In this document: positions 1-7,248 of the stretch, one piece after another
How positions within the stretch are numbered: the stretch's first letter is position 1
Layout of the letters: every line of letters begins with the position of its first letter
NCBI RefSeq assembly: GCF_001546455.1
Contig: NZ_KQ956813.1
Span: forward strand, 217,309 to 252,018
Origin: Gardnerella vaginalis
GTDB taxonomy: Bacteria; Actinomycetota; Actinomycetes; Actinomycetales; Bifidobacteriaceae
DNA: 34,710 nucleotides
Direction: 5' to 3'
Translations under genes and position numbers: made by a program
Notes under the pieces: model-generated
Seen by the model: only the letters and a program-made list of their open reading frames with translations
The model's database searches: none
What the model was told of the DNA's origin: nothing

Positions 1-128
1 TTGGCCACAACTCCCCCAGTTATAGCCAACGCGGTTGCACAAAAAGTAGCACTAAGCGGCACAAAAATACTGCGATTACTAACACTACGGTTACGAACAC
101 TACGATTATACTTATTATTCTTCTTCAT
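1..128 (-). CDS. N-terminus of a secreted protein, cut by the window edge
   Basis: A minus-strand ATG at 128 opens a frame that runs off the left edge, leaving 42 residues. A Shine-Dalgarno-like AGAAGG lies just upstream. The peptide begins with a basic stretch (MKKNNKYNRS...) containing two near-copies of RSVxN, coded by a 15-bp direct repeat. A hydrophobic stretch ending in Ala-Ile-Thr-Gly-Gly-Val-Val-Ala follows. This is the layout of a Sec signal peptide, so the product is probably exported or surface-bound. Its function cannot be told from this fragment. A plus-strand frame over 1-276 is the shadow of this gene. Confidence 0.6.
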   Translation of the reverse strand, partial: MKKNNKYNRSVRNRSVSNRSIFVPLSATFCATALAITGGVVA

Positions 129-250
129 GATCAACCTTCTCAACGCACTAAGCGCTCACAAATTCACACCCAAGAAAATGCAAGCACAAATTATATGCAT
201 AAATCCTCTTGCATATTACACCCAAACGCATAAATACAACAATAGTATTC

Positions 251-318
251 GCGTAAATAAGTATTTGTGTAAATAAGTATCCGTGTAAAATTCCGCGTAA
301 AATTCCGCGTAAAATTCC
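251..318. repeat. Tandem repeats, 2 x 16 bp then 3 x 12 bp
   Basis: Two 16-bp units (GCGTAAATAAGTATTT and GTGTAAATAAGTATCC, 251-282) are followed directly by three 12-bp units of GYGTAAAATTCC (283-318). The two families share the GYGTAAA core. The array lies 4 bp beyond the stop codon of the small membrane protein and about 120 bp upstream of the secreted-protein start at 128, so it would sit in the RNA between those genes. Confidence 0.85.
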
Positions 319-322
319 GCAC

Positions 323-778
323 TTAAAGCGCGGTGCCGTGCTCGTCTAGGCGAGGATTGCGTTTAGCATTACTAAAGCTAAAGAACAGACCGAACACACC
401 CAAAGCAAACAACACAGCAATCGTTACAACAAGCACCAACGGCTGACTTGGCAACCACATAAAAACCAAGAAGGCGAATGCAGAAAGCAAAAGCACAGCC
501 CAAGAGCACACACCAATAACCTTACGAACAGTATTCCACGTATCATCTCCAGCCTGCGCGCGCTTAATATTGCGCTCCATCTTGTTTTGGCTTTGCGTAA
601 CGCTAGAAGATGGCTTCCAACCATCAACGCCATTTTCTTGGAGTCTTCTGGAATGTTCTTGCAGATTATATTCATCAATCATTCCGCCACGGCCGCGCCC
701 GTTCGTTTGATCGTATTGAGACGGGATTCCCCTACGATTCTGCCTGGCTTTTGCTCTACGCTCCTTGCGGTTTGCCAT
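323..778 (-). CDS. Small basic two-helix membrane protein, function unknown
   Basis: Predicted 151 residues from the ATG at 778, preceded by AGAAAGGA about 5 nt upstream. An in-frame ATG at 832 would add 18 unlikely residues and has no better ribosome site. The N-terminus is very basic (MANRKERRAKARQNRRG, residues 1-17) and glycine/arginine-rich to about residue 32. The middle is hydrophilic, and two hydrophobic segments lie near residues 87-109 and 113-135, followed by a short polar tail. It therefore probably sits in the cytoplasmic membrane with a positively charged cytoplasmic N-terminus. It lies 60 bp after hemW on the same strand and may be read with it. I do not recognise a family with an assigned function. 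Confidence 0.75.
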   Translation of the reverse strand: MANRKERRAKARQNRRGIPSQYDQTNGRGRGGMIDEYNLQEHSRRLQENGVDGWKPSSSVTQSQNKMERNIKRAQAGDDTWNTVRKVIGVCSWAVLLLSAFAFLVFMWLPSQPLVLVVTIAVLFALGVFGLFFSFSNAKRNPRLDEHGTAL

Positions 779-838
779 GATTGATTCCTTTCTGCATTGA
801 ATTTTCACACAATATGAATCATTTTCACACAATACACA

Positions 839-2152
839 TCATTTTAGCGCATCCAGACCATTTTGACACGCATCAACAATTCTTTCGATTAATAAATCGT
901 TGAGCAGCCTACCTTTGCGCGTTGCAATAATACGATTCTCATTCAACACTGCTAAATCTTCTTTACACACTTCGATTAACATTTTTTGCAAATACGAATC
1001 GCTAAATCCGCAGTTATTTTTGCGCATCTTTGCACACAACTCATCAACACTAAGCCCATCTCTAATGCGCAACCCAAGCATTACCTCTTCTACTAACGCG
1101 TCCTCGTTATTTATGCACTCGTAATTTTGCCAAGGCACGTTTCCTGCATTAATCGCCTGAGCCCAGCGTTTTGGATGCAAAATATCCCAAGATCTAAGAT
1201 TGTAAAACTTGCTTGAATCCGCCAAAATAGCACAATCATCCATGCTTTGCTTGCTAATGCCGCTCGCCGCATTGTAGTGCGAGTGCGCTCCAGGGCCAAT
1301 TCCTGCCCAATCAATGTTCTTCCAATATCCAAGATTGTGACGAGACTCAAAACCAGGGCGCGCCCAATTAGAAATCTCATACCACTCTAGGCCAGCAGAA
1401 CTAAAAAGACTATCTGCCAACTCGTATTTTGCGGCTTCATCATCGTCATCTGGCGCTTGAATTGTGCCAGCAGCAATTTGGCGACCCATTTTTGTGCGCG
1501 GCTCTACTGTTAGCGCATACGCAGAAACGTGGTTAACGCCCAGGCTCAAAGCCATTTCTACCGACTTTCGCCAATCATCCAAGCTCTCCCCTGGCGCGCC
1601 ATAGATTAAATCAACACTCGAACGCAAGCCACAAGCGTTCGCCGCTTTAACTCCGCGCTCTACATTTTCTGGCGTATGCGTGCGGTCAAGCGTTTTTAGC
1701 ACATGCGGCACAGCCGATTGCATTCCAAAAGATATTCGCGTAAATCCGCCTTCTGCAAGCTCCTGAATATAAGACTCGTCTGCAGTATCTGGGTTTGCTT
1801 CCGTAGTGACTTCCGCACCAGGTGCAATGCCCCATAATTCGCTGATTTCACGCAAAATTCGCACTAAATCGCACGCTTTAAGAACGGTTGGAGTGCCGCC
1901 GCCAAAGAAAACAGATTGCGCTTTAGGCTCAAAAATCCCGTGAAATTCCTGCCATTTTTTTACAAGACGCATCTCTCGAATCGCAACATCTGCATACCCA
2001 CTTCGACTTGCGCCTTCGCCTAAATCTCTAGCTGTATAGGTGTTAAAATCGCAGTAACCGCAGCGTCGCAAGCAAAATGGCACATGCACATACACTTCAA
2101 AAGGCATGATTGAACGCGAATCTTCACTAAACTTGTTCGATTCAAAATTCAA
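839..2152 (-). CDS. hemW: HemW-like radical SAM protein
   Basis: A 437-residue protein of the HemN/HemW radical SAM family. The iron-sulfur motif CxxxCxxC is visible as C27, C31 and C34 (HVPFCLRRCGYCDF), and the SAM-binding GGGTPT follows at about 84-89. HemW proteins bind haem and are thought to act as haem chaperones rather than as coproporphyrinogen dehydrogenases. Many are mis-annotated as the latter. No other haem gene is nearby, which fits that view. The TTG at 2152 is chosen because GAGG lies 6 nt upstream. An ATG at 2107 (MPFEVYVH) is the alternative. The gene starts 8 bp after the lepA stop, so the two are probably co-transcribed, an arrangement common in Actinobacteria. Confidence 0.9.
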   Translation of the reverse strand: MNFESNKFSEDSRSIMPFEVYVHVPFCLRRCGYCDFNTYTARDLGEGASRSGYADVAIREMRLVKKWQEFHGIFEPKAQSVFFGGGTPTVLKACDLVRILREISELWGIAPGAEVTTEANPDTADESYIQELAEGGFTRISFGMQSAVPHVLKTLDRTHTPENVERGVKAANACGLRSSVDLIYGAPGESLDDWRKSVEMALSLGVNHVSAYALTVEPRTKMGRQIAAGTIQAPDDDDEAAKYELADSLFSSAGLEWYEISNWARPGFESRHNLGYWKNIDWAGIGPGAHSHYNAASGISKQSMDDCAILADSSKFYNLRSWDILHPKRWAQAINAGNVPWQNYECINNEDALVEEVMLGLRIRDGLSVDELCAKMRKNNCGFSDSYLQKMLIEVCKEDLAVLNENRIIATRKGRLLNDLLIERIVDACQNGLDALK

Positions 2153-2160
2153 TATATGCC

Positions 2161-4041
2161 TCAGCCTTCGGATTTTTGAGCTGCGCGAATTTTATCTTTA
2201 GTGTCTCTGTCGTTTGCGCTATCGTCTGTAGCCAAAGCCGCAACAAACGCTTCTTGCGGAACCTCAACGTGCCCAAGCATCTTCATGCGCTTCTTACCAG
2301 CCTTTTGCTTTTCCAAAAGCTTGCGCTTACGCGTAATATCGCCGCCGTAGCACTTAGCGAGCACGTCTTTTCTAAGAGCACTAATCGTTTCGCGCGCAAT
2401 AATACGCGAGCCAATCGCAGCCTGAATTGGAATCTCAAACTGCTGGCGAGGAATAAGCCCGCGAAGCTTCTTTGTCATCATAACGCCGTAAGAATATGCC
2501 TTATCTCGGTGAACAATCGCACTAAAAGCGTCGACCTTATCTCCCTGAATAAGAATATCTACCTTAACAAGATCTGCAGCCTGCTCGCCATCTTCGTGGT
2601 AATCCAGCGAAGCGTAGCCTTTTGTGCGGCTTTTAAGCTGATCGAAGAAGTCAAAAACAATTTCCGCAAGAGGAATTCTGTAGTGCATTTCCACGCGATC
2701 GGCACTGATGTATTCCATTGTGCCCATTTCTCCGCGATGATCTTGGCACAAATCCATAATCGCGCCAATAAAATCTTTTGGAGCAATTATGTCGGCAGCA
2801 ACCATTGGCTCAATAATGCGCTTGATTTTGCCTTCTGGAAACTCGCTAGGATTAGTCACATGATGCTCACTGCCGTCTTCGCTTGTAACATCGTAAGTTA
2901 CGTTTGGAGCGGTTGAAATAAGATCCAAGCCAAACTCGCGACTTAAACGCTCGGAAACAATCTCCATGTGCAACAAACCTAAGAATCCGCAGCGGAAGCC
3001 AAAGCCCAACGCCACGGACGTTTCTGGCTCGTAAATAAGAGCAGCATCGTTAAGTTTTAGCTTATCGAGAGCATCTCTAAGCTCTGGGAATTGCGCGTTA
3101 TCGATTGGGAATAAGCCAGCGTAAACCATAGGCTTAGGGTCTCTGTAGCCCTCCAAAGGCTCAGATGCAGGGTGCGCAGCACTAGTAATTGTGTCGCCAA
3201 CTTTAGACTGGCTAACGTCTTTTGCTCCTGTAATTACGTAGCCAACTTCCCCAGCTCCAAGCGCCTTTGTTGGAGTCATATCTGGGCTAATAACGCCGAT
3301 TTCAATAGGATCGTGCGTCATGCCAATGCCCATCATGTGAAGCTTTTCACGCGATTTAAGCTCGCCATCCACCATACGAATATAGGTGACGATTCCGCGA
3401 TAAGAGTCGTAGACGGAGTCAAAAATAAGCGCACGAGCAGCGGCATTAGGATTTCCACTAGGAGCTGGCACTTCTAGCACGATTTGGTCGAGAAGATCTT
3501 TTACACCTTCGCCAGTTTTGCCAGAAACGCGCAAAACATCGCTAGGCTTGCATCCAATTAAGCCAGCTATTTCTTCTGCATGCTTGTCTGGCTCCGCACT
3601 AGGCAAATCTATTTTGTTTAACACAGGAATAATCGTTAAATCGTGTTCGATTGCCATATAAAGGTTGGAAAGCGTCTGCGCTTCAATTCCCTGCGTTGCA
3701 TCCACAAGCAAAACCGCACCCTCGCAAGCTGCAAGCGCACGCGAAACTTCGTAAGTAAAATCAACGTGACCTGGAGTATCAATCATTCCAAGCGAGTACT
3801 CTTTGCCGTCAAAAACCCAAGGAACTCGAACAGCCTGCGATTTAATAGTAATTCCGCGCTCTTGCTCAATATCCATGCGGTCCAAAAATCGGTCTCGCAT
3901 CTCGCGCTCTGGCACAATTCCCGAAAGCTGCAAAATGCGATCCGCTACAGTAGACTTGCCGTGATCAATATGCGCAATAATGCAGAAGTTGCGTATCAGC
4001 GATTGATCCGTAAATCCTGGCTGGTTATGCGGTGTAATCAA
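2161..4041 (-). CDS. lepA: Elongation factor 4 (LepA), ribosome-associated GTPase
   Basis: LepA is a translational GTPase that acts on the ribosome in the cytoplasm. The G1 loop [10 protein letters not shown]3 DTPGH and G4 NKID are all present. The EF4-specific C-terminal domain follows, with [25 protein letters not shown] near the end. I place the start at the TTG at 4041 ([10 protein letters not shown]...), giving 626 residues, because AAAGGAG ends 9 nt upstream. The longer frame from an ATG at 4077 adds 12 residues and would run through that ribosome site. hemW follows after 8 bp. rpsT lies divergently upstream, the usual actinobacterial neighbourhood. Confidence 0.96.
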   Translation of the reverse strand: MITPHNQPGFTDQSLIRNFCIIAHIDHGKSTVADRILQLSGIVPEREMRDRFLDRMDIEQERGITIKSQAVRVPWVFDGKEYSLGMIDTPGHVDFTYEVSRALAACEGAVLLVDATQGIEAQTLSNLYMAIEHDLTIIPVLNKIDLPSAEPDKHAEEIAGLIGCKPSDVLRVSGKTGEGVKDLLDQIVLEVPAPSGNPNAAARALIFDSVYDSYRGIVTYIRMVDGELKSREKLHMMGIGMTHDPIEIGVISPDMTPTKALGAGEVGYVITGAKDVSQSKVGDTITSAAHPASEPLEGYRDPKPMVYAGLFPIDNAQFPELRDALDKLKLNDAALIYEPETSVALGFGFRCGFLGLLHMEIVSERLSREFGLDLISTAPNVTYDVTSEDGSEHHVTNPSEFPEGKIKRIIEPMVAADIIAPKDFIGAIMDLCQDHRGEMGTMEYISADRVEMHYRIPLAEIVFDFFDQLKSRTKGYASLDYHEDGEQAADLVKVDILIQGDKVDAFSAIVHRDKAYSYGVMMTKKLRGLIPRQQFEIPIQAAIGSRIIARETISALRKDVLAKCYGGDITRKRKLLEKQKAGKKRMKMLGHVEVPQEAFVAALATDDSANDRDTKDKIRAAQKSEG

Positions 4042-4146
4042 AGCAAATATCTCCTTTAAATAAAATCGACTAGGCATTAAACCTGCAATTAATCAATGGT
4101 AGCAACTCGACTACCCAGAGGACTTATCCATAAACCATGCTATGCT

Positions 4147-4173
4147 TGCTCACTGTATGTCCTTAGTATAGCA
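4147..4173 (+). promoter_or_regulatory. Possible rpsT promoter
   Basis: TTGCTC is followed after 15 bases by TATAGC, about 20 bp before the rpsT start. The spacing is shorter than the usual 17, so this is a weak candidate. The divergent gap to lepA (4042-4192) must hold promoters for both genes. Confidence 0.25.
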
Positions 4174-4192
4174 AACGTCGTTTGGAGTAATA

Positions 4193-4453
4193 GTGGCAAA
4201 CATTAAGTCGCAGAAAAAGCGCGTGCTCACCAATGAAAAGGCACACAAGCGTAACGTGGCAGTAAAGTCTGCTTTGAAGACTGCTATCCGCGCTACTCGC
4301 GAAGCCATTTCCGCTGGTGACAAGGCTGCTGCACAGGCTGCTTTTGCAGTGGCCTCTCAGAAGCTCGATAAGGCTGCAGGCCGTGGCGTGATTCACAAGA
4401 ATCAGGCTGCAAACCGCAAGTCTGGTCTTGCTGTAGCAATCAACGCTCTTTAA
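4193..4453 (+). CDS. rpsT: 30S ribosomal protein S20
   Basis: S20 is a primary 16S rRNA-binding protein of the small subunit. The 86-residue product has the family length and its lysine/arginine- and alanine-rich helical composition. It starts [21 protein letters not shown] and ends with the typical [13 protein letters not shown]. The start is GTG at 4193, with TTTGGAG 5 nt upstream. It is a single-gene unit, divergent from lepA and closed by a strong terminator. Confidence 0.97.
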   Translation: MANIKSQKKRVLTNEKAHKRNVAVKSALKTAIRATREAISAGDKAAAQAAFAVASQKLDKAAGRGVIHKNQAANRKSGLAVAINAL

Positions 4454-4484
4454 TATCGCATAATTGCGAATTGATTAGAGTTTA

Positions 4485-4531
4485 AAAAATCCCCGCTACC
4501 ATTTGATTTCATTTGGCAACGGGGATTTTTG
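4485..4531. terminator. Bidirectional intrinsic terminator between rpsT and the GntR gene
   Basis: AAAAAATCCCCG (from 4485) and CGGGGATTTTT (to 4530) pair as a strong stem, extended through imperfect pairing of CCATTTGA with TCATTTGG. A T run follows the stem on both strands, so it can end rpsT on the plus strand and the GntR-family gene on the minus strand. Confidence 0.9.
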
Positions 4532-4554
4532 TATTCACAAAACAGTGCAAAAAC

Positions 4555-5283
4555 TCACGAGCTAACGTGCATATTAAACTGAATATCTCCATAATTAGGC
4601 GTATGTATGCCAACGCCAAAGGCGATTATAGAGCCAAATGAATCTTTAACAATCGACTCAACAGTAAGCGCTGGCGTTTTTGGCTCAACATGCAAAAATT
4701 CAGACATATCGTCGCATAACTGTTCAACGCGAATTAATAAATCATTTTCGTAAAGCTTTACAGCATAATCACTTTCCAAGAAATTCACTATTGATTGCTT
4801 AGAAAAATCGATATTCAAAACCTTAGGGAATCTAGACGCCGAAAGATAAACAACAATATAACTTGATAAAACGTTATCAACGTATTTTAGTCGCTTTATG
4901 CAAATCAAATCTTCTGATTCATCTAAACCAAGCCTATGCGCAGCCGACTCATCTTTAACAATGCTGTTTTGAATAACCTTAATTCGCACATTTGCATTAT
5001 CTTCGGAATAATTTTGATAGAACCCTTGAATCTGATCCGAAATAACTTCTCGATTAGAACTATGAACAATATTTTCTGCTCTAAAAGTTCCTTTTCCTTG
5101 GATTCTAACGAGCAAGCCTTCTAGAATCAAACTATCTACCGCATGCCTAAGCGTTATTCGACTAACATTGTATTGTTTGCACAATTCCAATTCTGTAGGG
5201 AGCTGCTCCTGCGGCTGCATTAAGTCAATGCGCTTTCTAAGGTTATCGCGCACTGCTATATATTTAGGTACACCTTCGGTCAA
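4555..5283 (-). CDS. GntR-family (HutC/UTRA) transcriptional regulator
   Basis: A 242-residue regulator with an N-terminal GntR winged helix-turn-helix (about residues 5-68, with LPTELELCKQYNVSRITLRHAVDSL as the recognition region). A C-terminal ligand-sensing UTRA-type domain follows (about 85-240). Members of this subfamily usually repress sugar or amino-acid catabolic operons and release DNA on binding a phosphorylated effector. The start is TTG at 5283 with GGAGAG 6 nt upstream. It lies 220 bp after the PTS IIC gene on the same strand and is the obvious candidate regulator of it, though that is inference. The unusual repeat-containing leader immediately upstream may carry its operator. 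Confidence 0.88.
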   Translation of the reverse strand: MTEGVPKYIAVRDNLRKRIDLMQPQEQLPTELELCKQYNVSRITLRHAVDSLILEGLLVRIQGKGTFRAENIVHSSNREVISDQIQGFYQNYSEDNANVRIKVIQNSIVKDESAAHRLGLDESEDLICIKRLKYVDNVLSSYIVVYLSASRFPKVLNIDFSKQSIVNFLESDYAVKLYENDLLIRVEQLCDDMSEFLHVEPKTPALTVESIVKDSFGSIIAFGVGIHTPNYGDIQFNMHVSS

Positions 5284-5309
5284 AATTCACTCTCCAAACA
5301 GAATGATTA

Positions 5310-5430
5310 AAAAAGCGTTGTAAGAATTGCCTAAAAATCATGATTTAAAGACAATAACCCCAAAACAATAATCCCAAGACAATGACTATAAGACAATGAC
5401 TATAAGACAATTCTTACAAAACTGCTTTTT
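5310..5430 (-). promoter_or_regulatory. Long inverted-repeat leader/terminator enclosing a 14-bp repeat array
   Basis: TTGTAAGAATTG (5318-5329) and CAATTCTTACAA (5408-5419) are perfect 12-bp inverted arms. Outside them, AAAAAGC (5310-5316) pairs with GCTTTTT (5424-5430) after a small bulge. In RNA made toward the regulator gene this closes a stem of about 19 bp around a 78-nt loop and is followed by six T residues. It could terminate transcription from the PTS gene or control read-through into the regulator. The structure ends about 26 nt before the regulator start codon. Confidence 0.6.
5339..5408. repeat. Five tandem 14-bp repeats
   Basis: Read on the minus strand the units are GTCTTATAGTCATT (twice, identical), GTCTTGGGATTATT, GTTTTGGGGTTATT and GTCTTTAAATCATG. 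They occupy exactly 70 bp. A further weak unit (9 of 14 matches) can be read at 5409-5422, where it merges with the inverted arm. The array sits wholly between the two inverted arms, in the leader of the GntR-family gene. Confidence 0.85.
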
Positions 5431-5503
5431 GACTATATATCAAATCTATATTATCAGCCTATTAGGTCAATATAAATTCGACGCGCCAGAAGCAAATTGA
5501 TTA

Positions 5504-6880
5504 CTACTGGCGATTTAACTTTTTGTTTTCTAAACGAGTCAACATTATTGACGACGCATAGAAAAGAACGTAGAAAATGGCAATTGCAACAATAATCAAA
5601 ATTCTTCCGCCCGCAACGTTTGAATAGCCAAGTATTACGCCTGCCGCACCGAAGTCGGCGTCGGAATAGGTTGAATTTGCAGAGCCAATATGCCCCAAAA
5701 CAGGCAAAAGAAGCAAAGGCAAGAATGTAATAACAAGGCCATTAACAAAACCGCCTATAATGCATCCTCTTCTACCTGCCTGACCATTGCTAAATACGCC
5801 AGTAACACCACCAGCCATAAAGTGCGCAACAATTCCAGGAATAACAACCGTTGTGCCAGCTAAAGCCATAATAACCATTCCAACGATTCCGCCAGCAAAG
5901 CTTGCTAAGAATCCAATAAGAACGGCGTTTGGAGCAAAACCAAAGGTCATAGGTGCATCCAGTGCTGGTTTAGCATTTTTAACCAATTTTTCGGATATTC
6001 CCTTAAATGCTGGAACAATCTCATCTAAAACAACCTGAACGCCTGCAAGGATAACAAAAACACCTGCAGAGAACATTGCTGCTTTAAGAATAACGAACAC
6101 AATAAAGTTCTGGCCGCCAGAAAGCTTTGACTCAATAAACTCAGGGCCTGCAAAAAGAGCAACCACAACGTAAATAATGGCCATTGAAAGCGCAATCAAA
6201 ACCGTAGTGTCTTTTAAGAATCCAAAGGCAGACGGGAACTTAATATCTTCGGTAGACTTAGACGGATGCTTTTTAGAACGAGTAAGCTTTGCAACTAAAG
6301 TTCCAATAAGAACACCACTGCTAGCTGGGTGACCAAGTGCTACGTCATCTTCGCCAGAAGCTTTACGCATAAACGACTGCACCAACGCTGGAGAAATCGT
6401 AATAAATAAGCCCTGTGCAAGAGAGCCGAAAATAATAACGGCTAAAGTGTTAAAACCTGCAACATTGAAGATTACTGCAATCATGCTAGCCATGTAGAAA
6501 GCAACATGACCAGTTAGATAAATGAATTTAAAACGAGATGTTAGGGAAAGTATAATGTTTACAATCATTCCAAAGAAGAAGATGAGAGCAGATTCCGAGC
6601 CGTACTTTAAAAGAACGGTTCCAATAATCGCCTCATTATTTGGAACTACACCTTGAACGTGGAAAGCATATTGGAACATGCTTCCAAACGGATCAAGCGC
6701 TTGAGTTACAACGCCAGAGCCTGCAGCCAAAACCAAGAATCCAACCATTGTACGAATAGAACCTTGCACAATGTTAGAAAAACTTTTGCCTTGAACCGCA
6801 AGTCCAATCAAAGAAATCATTGCAACTATTACAGCTGGTTGACGGAAAACATCGAGCAGTATAGACAAAATACCGTTCAC
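5504..6880 (-). CDS. ulaA: PTS ascorbate-type IIC permease (UlaA/SgaT family)
   Basis: A 458-residue, very hydrophobic protein matching the UlaA/SgaT membrane component of ascorbate-type phosphotransferase systems. It begins LDVFRQPAVIVAMISLIGLAVQGKSFSNIVQGSIRTMVGFLVL and carries the GHVAFYMAS, FGFAPNAVLIGFLASF and AHFMAGGVTGVFSNGQAGRRG regions typical of the family. The role would be uptake of ascorbate or a related sugar acid across the cytoplasmic membrane with phosphorylation. The start is GTG at 6880 with AAGGAG upstream. No IIA (UlaC) or IIB (UlaB) gene is next to it in this window, so phosphorylating partners must lie elsewhere or the substrate differs. The GntR-family gene follows on the same strand. 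Confidence 0.88.
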   Translation of the reverse strand: MNGILSILLDVFRQPAVIVAMISLIGLAVQGKSFSNIVQGSIRTMVGFLVLAAGSGVVTQALDPFGSMFQYAFHVQGVVPNNEAIIGTVLLKYGSESALIFFFGMIVNIILSLTSRFKFIYLTGHVAFYMASMIAVIFNVAGFNTLAVIIFGSLAQGLFITISPALVQSFMRKASGEDDVALGHPASSGVLIGTLVAKLTRSKKHPSKSTEDIKFPSAFGFLKDTTVLIALSMAIIYVVVALFAGPEFIESKLSGGQNFIVFVILKAAMFSAGVFVILAGVQVVLDEIVPAFKGISEKLVKNAKPALDAPMTFGFAPNAVLIGFLASFAGGIVGMVIMALAGTTVVIPGIVAHFMAGGVTGVFSNGQAGRRGCIIGGFVNGLVITFLPLLLLPVLGHIGSANSTYSDADFGAAGVILGYSNVAGGRILIIVAIAIFYVLFYASSIMLTRLENKKLNRQ

Positions 6881-7248
6881 AGTTCTCTCCTTATTTTGTA
6901 TGTTAATATTTTTAGACGCATTTTGGCATGAAACGAAAATTACAAGAGAGATAGTGTAATTAACTAAGTCAAACCAGAATGCCCGAATTTATTTGATTCA
7001 AAAGTCATAATAATAGATAAGCCAAGACATAAATTTGTTATAATGTTATATTGAATTTTTGCTGATTTTCAGGCCAATCACAAATAAAATGAAAATTATT
7101 ACGTATAATCACGATTTAACAGAAAATAATATAACAAAATCGCATATAAAGTGAAAATTTCTGGTTTTTCATTGAGCAATAACATAAAAATATGTGAAAA
7201 TAATCACAATAATTGTGCTAAAAGACACGCCAGAACACACGCCAGAAA
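6881..7248. other. AT-rich intergenic region, 368 bp
   Basis: No gene is seen here. It holds the upstream region of the PTS IIC gene and the 3' flank of the SLC13-like permease gene, both on the minus strand. Visible elements are a CRP/GlxR-like palindrome (7193-7208), an overlapping palindrome CACAAT-A-ATTGTG (7205-7217), two 11-bp copies of ACACGCCAGAA (7225-7235 and 7237-7247), and a TATAAT hexamer at 7039 without a clear -35 partner. Confidence 0.6.
7193..7208. promoter_or_regulatory. Perfect TGTGA-N6-TCACA palindrome (CRP/GlxR-like site)
   Basis: TGTGAAAATAATCACA matches the symmetrical consensus of CRP-family regulators exactly in both half-sites. It lies 313 bp upstream of the PTS IIC start and 41 bp past the stop of the permease gene. 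Whether a CRP/GlxR-type protein binds it is not shown by the sequence. Confidence 0.4.

Noticed and set aside
1..276. Plus-strand 91-residue open frame at the left edge
   Set aside because: It overlaps the minus-strand signal-peptide gene, has no ribosome site within the window, and its end is made of the tandem repeats.
839..2152. Coproporphyrinogen III dehydrogenase (HemN) assignment
   Set aside because: The protein has the shorter HemW-type N-terminus and lies next to lepA with no haem-biosynthesis neighbours, so HemW fits better.
2176..2916. 246-residue plus-strand open frame
   Set aside because: It lies wholly antisense to lepA, whose conserved motifs are intact. Its product has no recognisable domain and no ribosome site was seen.
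5339..5408. CRISPR-like array
   Set aside because: The 14-bp units are contiguous with no spacers, and no cas gene is present.
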